18,709 bases of DNA. Origin: JAUXFK01 sp034189035 (GTDB lineage Bacteria > Desulfobacterota > UBA8473). The stretch lies in assembly GCA_034189035.1 (NCBI GenBank), contig JAXHVA010000083.1, forward strand, positions 1 to 18,709. The letters are read 5' to 3'. The notes beneath the pieces are model-generated. The model ran no database searches. It saw nothing but the letters and a program-made list of their open reading frames with translations, and was not told the origin of the DNA. Shown in pieces: positions 16,464 through 18,709 of this stretch. The number at the start of each line of letters is the position of its first letter. The first letter of the stretch is position 1. Made by a program: the position numbers and the translations under genes.

Positions 16464-16499
16464 TATTCTGCGACAAAATCTAACGTATTCTGCGAAAAA
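16464..16499 (+). repeat. Tandem pair of putative insertion-sequence end motifs
   Basis: TATTCTGCGACAAA (16464-16477) is repeated as TATTCTGCGAAAAA (16486-16499), 22 bases apart. The same motif recurs in both orientations at 17068-17130 and 17196-17212. TGT...ACA polarity fits the ends of IS481-type elements, whose broken transposase lies further right. The second copy with its flank (TAACGTATTCTGCGA) recurs at 17110-17124. Confidence 0.55.
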
Positions 16500-16545
16500 G
16501 TTAATAAACGAAGCTACTGATGAGAATTTTCGCGAACAATTAACG

Positions 16546-16683
16546 ATGGACCTGGAGATGGAGTTTAGAGATGAATTAGGAAATCGGAGGAAGTTGCCGA
16601 AAAGAAGGCATTTCTTCGACTTTAGAGAATGGCGCTGGATTCCACAGTTTACTCAAAAGGATGACTGGACCGACAAATCATAA
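16546..16683 (+). CDS. Small gene-cassette ORF of unknown function, probably 5'-truncated
   Basis: ATG 16546 to TAA 16683 gives 45 residues rich in charged and aromatic residues (for example KLPKRRHFFDFREWRWIPQF). I recognise no family. The frame is open further upstream (NEATDENFREQLT before the Met) to a stop at 16481, inside the insertion-end repeats, so the present ATG may be internal and the true 5' end lost. Its stop lies 14 bases before the attC site at 16698-16770, the arrangement expected of an integron gene cassette. No clear ribosome site precedes the ATG; GCGAACAATTAACG is there instead. Confidence 0.45.
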   Translation: MDLEMEFRDELGNRRKLPKRRHFFDFREWRWIPQFTQKDDWTDKS

Positions 16684-16697
16684 CAAAGATGATTATG

Positions 16698-16770
16698 ATC
16701 TAACATCACAATGTACCTGATCATGCTCCAGCGTGCGGCTTCCGCTGCCAGGTGATTGTGGGCGTTATCA
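16698..16770 (+). repeat. Integron-type attC recombination site
   Basis: An imperfect inverted repeat of 73 bases with the parts of an attC. R'' is ATCTAAC (16698-16704, fits RYYYAAC). L'' is CACAAT-GT-ACCTG (16707-16719); L' is CAGGT-G-ATTGTG (16749-16760). R' is GTTATCA (16764-16770), sharing the GTTA core. The R and L stems are separated by unpaired AT against GGC. GT faces a single G, leaving one extrahelical base. A CAGCG/CGCTG stem forms the variable tip. The ends ACCTGA and GGTGA....GGGCGTTA are what many environmental attC sites show. No integrase gene is visible, so this looks like a lone cassette. Confidence 0.75.
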
Positions 16771-16790
16771 CAGGGGAAATATCCATTATG

Positions 16791-16815
16791 AAAGGTGACA
16801 AAATTTGTCATCTTT
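16791..16815. repeat. Near-perfect palindrome just after attC
   Basis: AAAGGTGACAAA, one central A, TTTGTCATCTTT: twelve-base arms with a single mismatch (G-U capable). It spans a tiny ORF (ATG 16789, 8 codons). It could be an operator for a dimeric repressor or a weak hairpin; no T-run follows on the plus strand. Confidence 0.5.
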
Positions 16816-17066
16816 AAAAACACATCCTAAAAAATCGCCAATGTTTTGACACATATCTTTCAAAAATTATTTTTTCATTAAAAATCACTCAATTTTTAGT
16901 GAATCACAATTCATTTACAGAGAGCGTTGTTATATTATTGATATTATTCACGAAAATTAAATGTTATCTTACAAAAAACACTATTTTTATGGTCCCCACT
17001 TTATACACGGCAAAAAAACGTCTAAACCTGCGTATAATTAAGACCTTACAGCATATATAGCCGTAA
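16816..17066. other. AT-rich stretch without recognisable gene
   Basis: About 250 bases, very AT-rich, with stops in all frames. It contains a promoter-like TTGACACATATCTTT (16846-16860) that recurs with one change at 18526-18540, and a small inverted repeat TCACT...AGTGA near 16886-16903. I see no coding potential; it may be residual cassette or IS sequence. Confidence 0.4.
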
Positions 17067-17067
17067 A

Positions 17068-17130
17068 TTTTGTCGCAAAATAGATTTATCTACAGCCCTT
17101 TTTCCAGTATAACGTATTCTGCGACAAAAA
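17068..17130. repeat. Inverted pair of putative insertion-sequence ends
   Basis: TGTCGCAAAATA (17071-17082) and TATTCTGCGACA (17114-17125) are 12-base inverted repeats with one mismatch bounding 55 bases. The left one continues as TTTTGTCGCAAAATAGATTT, the inverse of the copy at 16464. The right one has the same flank as the copy at 16486 (TAACGTATTCTGCGA). This may be a collapsed or miniature element, or two abutting ends. Confidence 0.5.
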
Positions 17131-17195
17131 TAAAAAAAAACCCTCAAAAACCCCGCAAATCCCCGTTCTCACTAATTTTTTCACTACATCTAAAG

Positions 17196-17212
17196 TTGTC
17201 TCAGAATAGATT
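17196..17212 (+). repeat. Further copy of the insertion-end motif at the broken edge of the vapC remnant
   Basis: TTGTCTCAGAATAGATT matches the inverse of the copy at 16461-16477 at 16 of 17 positions. It lies directly beside the last clearly toxin-like codons (to 17216) of the minus-strand vapC remnant. A competing view is that the toxin gene simply continues here and the match is accidental. Confidence 0.4.
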
Positions 17213-17215
17213 GTT

Positions 17216-17451
17216 CCCCTCAGGCGATCATGGCGATATATTAATTATGGAAAGCAGGCGATTCACTTTTGTCTTGAGTAAAAGGCATTTTTTGAAGAAC
17301 TGTCCAATCTCATTGGACCGTATTGTATTTCAGCTACAACCGGTGGCACTGTGGCAATATCAGCGGGACGATATCCTTTAAGAAACGATATGATGCGGGT
17401 ATCCCGTTTCATCACCGCTGAAAAAGCAGTAGTGTTCAGTACGTATTTCAT
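17216..17451 (-). pseudogene. VapC-type PIN-domain toxin remnant
   Basis: On the minus strand from ATG 17451: MKYVLNTTAFSAVMKRDTRI, then DIATVPPVVAEIQYG, resembling the N-terminal half of a VapC ribonuclease. The frame stops after 62 residues. A neighbouring frame then gives NRLLSIINISP, a stop, and SPEG, matching the next stretch of VapC proteins (RLL..I...PW.PE), so at least one frameshift and one Trp-to-stop change are present. The metal-binding Asp normally in the first strand (LDT) is Asn6 (AAC). The conserved Glu of AEIQYG is kept. The last third with the remaining acidic residues is missing. The ATG overlaps the stop of an antitoxin-like frame (ATGA), as in functional vapBC operons. 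Confidence 0.65.
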
Positions 17452-17552
17452 AAAATCGAACCCATCCGATTTGCCCTTAGGTTAACAATTCCTTCTTCCA
17501 TCTTAGATGCACCTTCCCTCAACAACTTGAGGTCTTCCTCACACAGGATCAA
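17448..17552 (-). pseudogene. C-terminal remnant of the antitoxin gene paired with the vapC-like toxin
   Basis: The minus-strand frame reads LCEEDLKLLREGASKMEE, then GIVNLRANRMGSIL and a stop whose TGA overlaps the toxin ATG. The charged, helical character and four-base overlap suit the toxin-binding tail of an antitoxin. I cannot name its DNA-binding class because the N-terminus is gone: a stop lies at 17553-17555, and from about 17547 rightwards the plus strand reads as transposase, so an insertion probably removed it. Confidence 0.45.
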
Positions 17553-18451
17553 CTACTGGGTATTGATTGATATCATACTCGTAAGAAAGTCACTCTTTTC
17601 TTCAAACCTGAAGAGCGAAAAAATGTCAGTTTAGCATATGAGATATTGGGCTTTAGTCGTTCTATTTACTATAATTGCTGGAATCGTCTCAAGAGATCCA
17701 ATAGGGATATTTAGTCTTTGGAAAAACGTTCTGCAAAGCCGAAGTCTCATCCAAATACGACTCAAGCTGATAAGGTAAAACTCGTAAAGGCTCTACGGGA
17801 GAAGACCGGATATGGTTCAGTCAGAATTGCCTTTTATTTGAATAAAGATCACAAAATAACTCTGCCACTATCTACTATCGGCCATATAGACGCGAAGGAT
17901 TTTCAAAACCTAAAAAAACAGAAGATACATAGAAAGCGATATGAGATGCCAAACCCCGGAGACATGGTACAGATTGCTGTAAAGTATGTTCCTTATCGTA
18001 TGAGAGGGGAACAGTACTATCGGTTCACTGCCATAGATGATTATACCACATGGCGCTTCGCAGATATATATCCTGAAAAGAGTAAGTATTCCACAAGAGA
18101 GTTCGTTAAAAGACTCATCAAAGAAGCTCCTTTTCCTATACGCCGTAACCAAACGGATGGAGGTACGGAGTTTACCAATATATGTGTCTTAGACCCTAAA
18201 TGCATCCTCAATAAACCCAGAGTACACATGCCGGATCAAATATGCGCTTTTCACAATATACGTCATAAAATCATTACACCATCTACACCACAAATCAATG
18301 GCAAGGTTGAAAGAACCCGAAGGAGAGATGAGAAAGAAGATAAGTTCTCCGAATTGATATCACTAAATACAATTGGAAAAGACCTAATAGAGGTATCAAT
18401 ATGCAAACTCCAATACTAAAACTCTATAAAGGCTCAAAAACTATACTATAG
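17547..18451 (+). pseudogene. IS481-like (integrase-core, DDE) transposase, multiply inactivated
   Basis: In one frame: DQLLGID, TGA stop (17568-17570), YHTRKKVTLFFKPEERKNV, SLAYEILGFSRSIYYNCW, NRLKRSNRDI, TAG stop (17712-17714), then an open stretch from 17718 to 18419. That stretch has KTGYGSVRIAFYL (HTH end), GDMVQIAVKYVPYR, YRFTAIDDYTTWRFADIYPE, RRNQTDGGTEFTN, TPQINGKVERTRRRDE. The first DDE aspartate, expected in VQIDVKY, is Ala (GCT); the second Asp and the Glu remain. After about 18365 the homologous C-terminus continues in another frame (YNWKRPNRGINMQTPILKL), ending at 18451. The N-terminus is also cut. The element therefore cannot move itself. Ends resembling its repeats lie at 16464-17212. 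Confidence 0.8.
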
Positions 18452-18709
18452 CCGCTTATTTTTTTGTCAGAACATTTGTGCTTGGCATGTATTTGCTCAT
18501 TATATAATTTCATACGAAAAAACCCTTGACACTTATCTTTTACAATGATAATTTAATTTAAGTATATAGTATTTTACATTTTTTATCGGTAATTTCCGGT
18601 TAGAAAATTGCATGTATTCATCAAAAAAGGTCAAAAAAGCAGAATAAGTCATTTTTTCCTTGACATATTATTAGTAATGTACTGAGTGGCATGGTTCGTA
18701 ATGACTAAT
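18452..18709. other. AT-rich right edge, no gene seen
   Basis: No ORF of note. TTTTTTTGTCAGAACATT (about 18464-18481) weakly resembles the insertion-end motif and may be the far end of the IS481-like element. TTGACACTTATCTTT at 18526-18540 followed by GATAAT (spacing 15) or TAATTT (spacing 17) is a candidate plus-strand promoter reading out of the window; another TTGACA is at 18660-18665 with no good -10. Confidence 0.35.

Noticed and set aside
16478..16484. Second ATCTAAC heptamer as the start of another attC
   Set aside because: No complementary L boxes or GTTRRRY partner follow at suitable distance; it lies between the two insertion-end motifs.
17070..17381. 103-residue plus-strand frame over the repeat region
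   Set aside because: It spans insertion-end repeats and is antisense to the vapC remnant; low-complexity and no ribosome site.
17910..18229. Minus-strand frames opposite the IS481-like transposase
   Set aside because: Shadows of the transposase coding strand, with no recognisable motifs.
1..18709. CRISPR array, phage genes, biosynthetic gene cluster or complete defence system
   Set aside because: No regularly spaced repeats with unique spacers, no phage structural genes, and the TylF-like methyltransferase stands alone without biosynthetic partners.

Overview
The window looks like a chromosomal segment of an anaerobic bacterium, most plausibly a Desulfobacterota ('deltaproteobacterial') lineage. 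This is inference from gene content: a multisubunit 2-oxoacid:ferredoxin oxidoreductase, a class III CoA-transferase, acyl-CoA metabolism genes beside molybdopterin-guanine-dinucleotide genes, a moderately AT-rich composition, and the transposase types present. No rRNA or marker protein allows firmer placement.

Layout. (1) 1-985 is a transposon graveyard: an IS91-type transposase (minus strand, running off the left edge) with an internal deletion that frameshifts it, next to the 3' part of a Y1 (IS200/REP-type) transposase with a DnaA-like C-terminal helix-turn-helix and an in-frame stop. (2) 1015-3331 holds a divergent pair, an MFS transporter (-) and a TylF-like methyltransferase (+), separated by a strong hairpin terminator and a good sigma70 promoter. 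(3) 3354-7941 is a minus-strand cluster: acyl-CoA synthetase, acyl-CoA dehydrogenase, mobB, mobA, read from a near-consensus promoter at 8015-8043. (4) 8359-12878 on the plus strand has a CaiB/BaiF CoA-transferase and then a tightly overlapping operon for a 2-oxoacid:ferredoxin oxidoreductase (gamma, delta, and a fused alpha-beta chain). (5) 12917-16142 has an M23 peptidase (-), a FabG-like SDR (-) and an inositol-monophosphatase family protein (+). (6) tRNA-Leu(UAA), with its own promoter and terminator, lies at 16286-16373. (7) From about 16416 to the right edge is a decayed accessory region: short inverted and direct repeats resembling insertion sequence ends, a convincing integron-type attC site directly after a small ORF (a probable gene cassette without an integrase), remnants of a vapBC-type toxin-antitoxin pair, and a multiply broken IS481-like transposase.

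How the genes fit together: acyl-CoA synthetase and CoA-transferase activate organic acids, acyl-CoA dehydrogenase and the SDR carry out beta-oxidation-type redox steps, and the ferredoxin oxidoreductase interconverts 2-oxoacids and acyl-CoA with ferredoxin. The substrate cannot be read from sequence alone. The most noteworthy elements are the attC-bearing cassette beside tRNA-Leu and the fused alpha-beta oxidoreductase. I did not find a complete new defence or mobile system; the accessory ends are mostly ruins.
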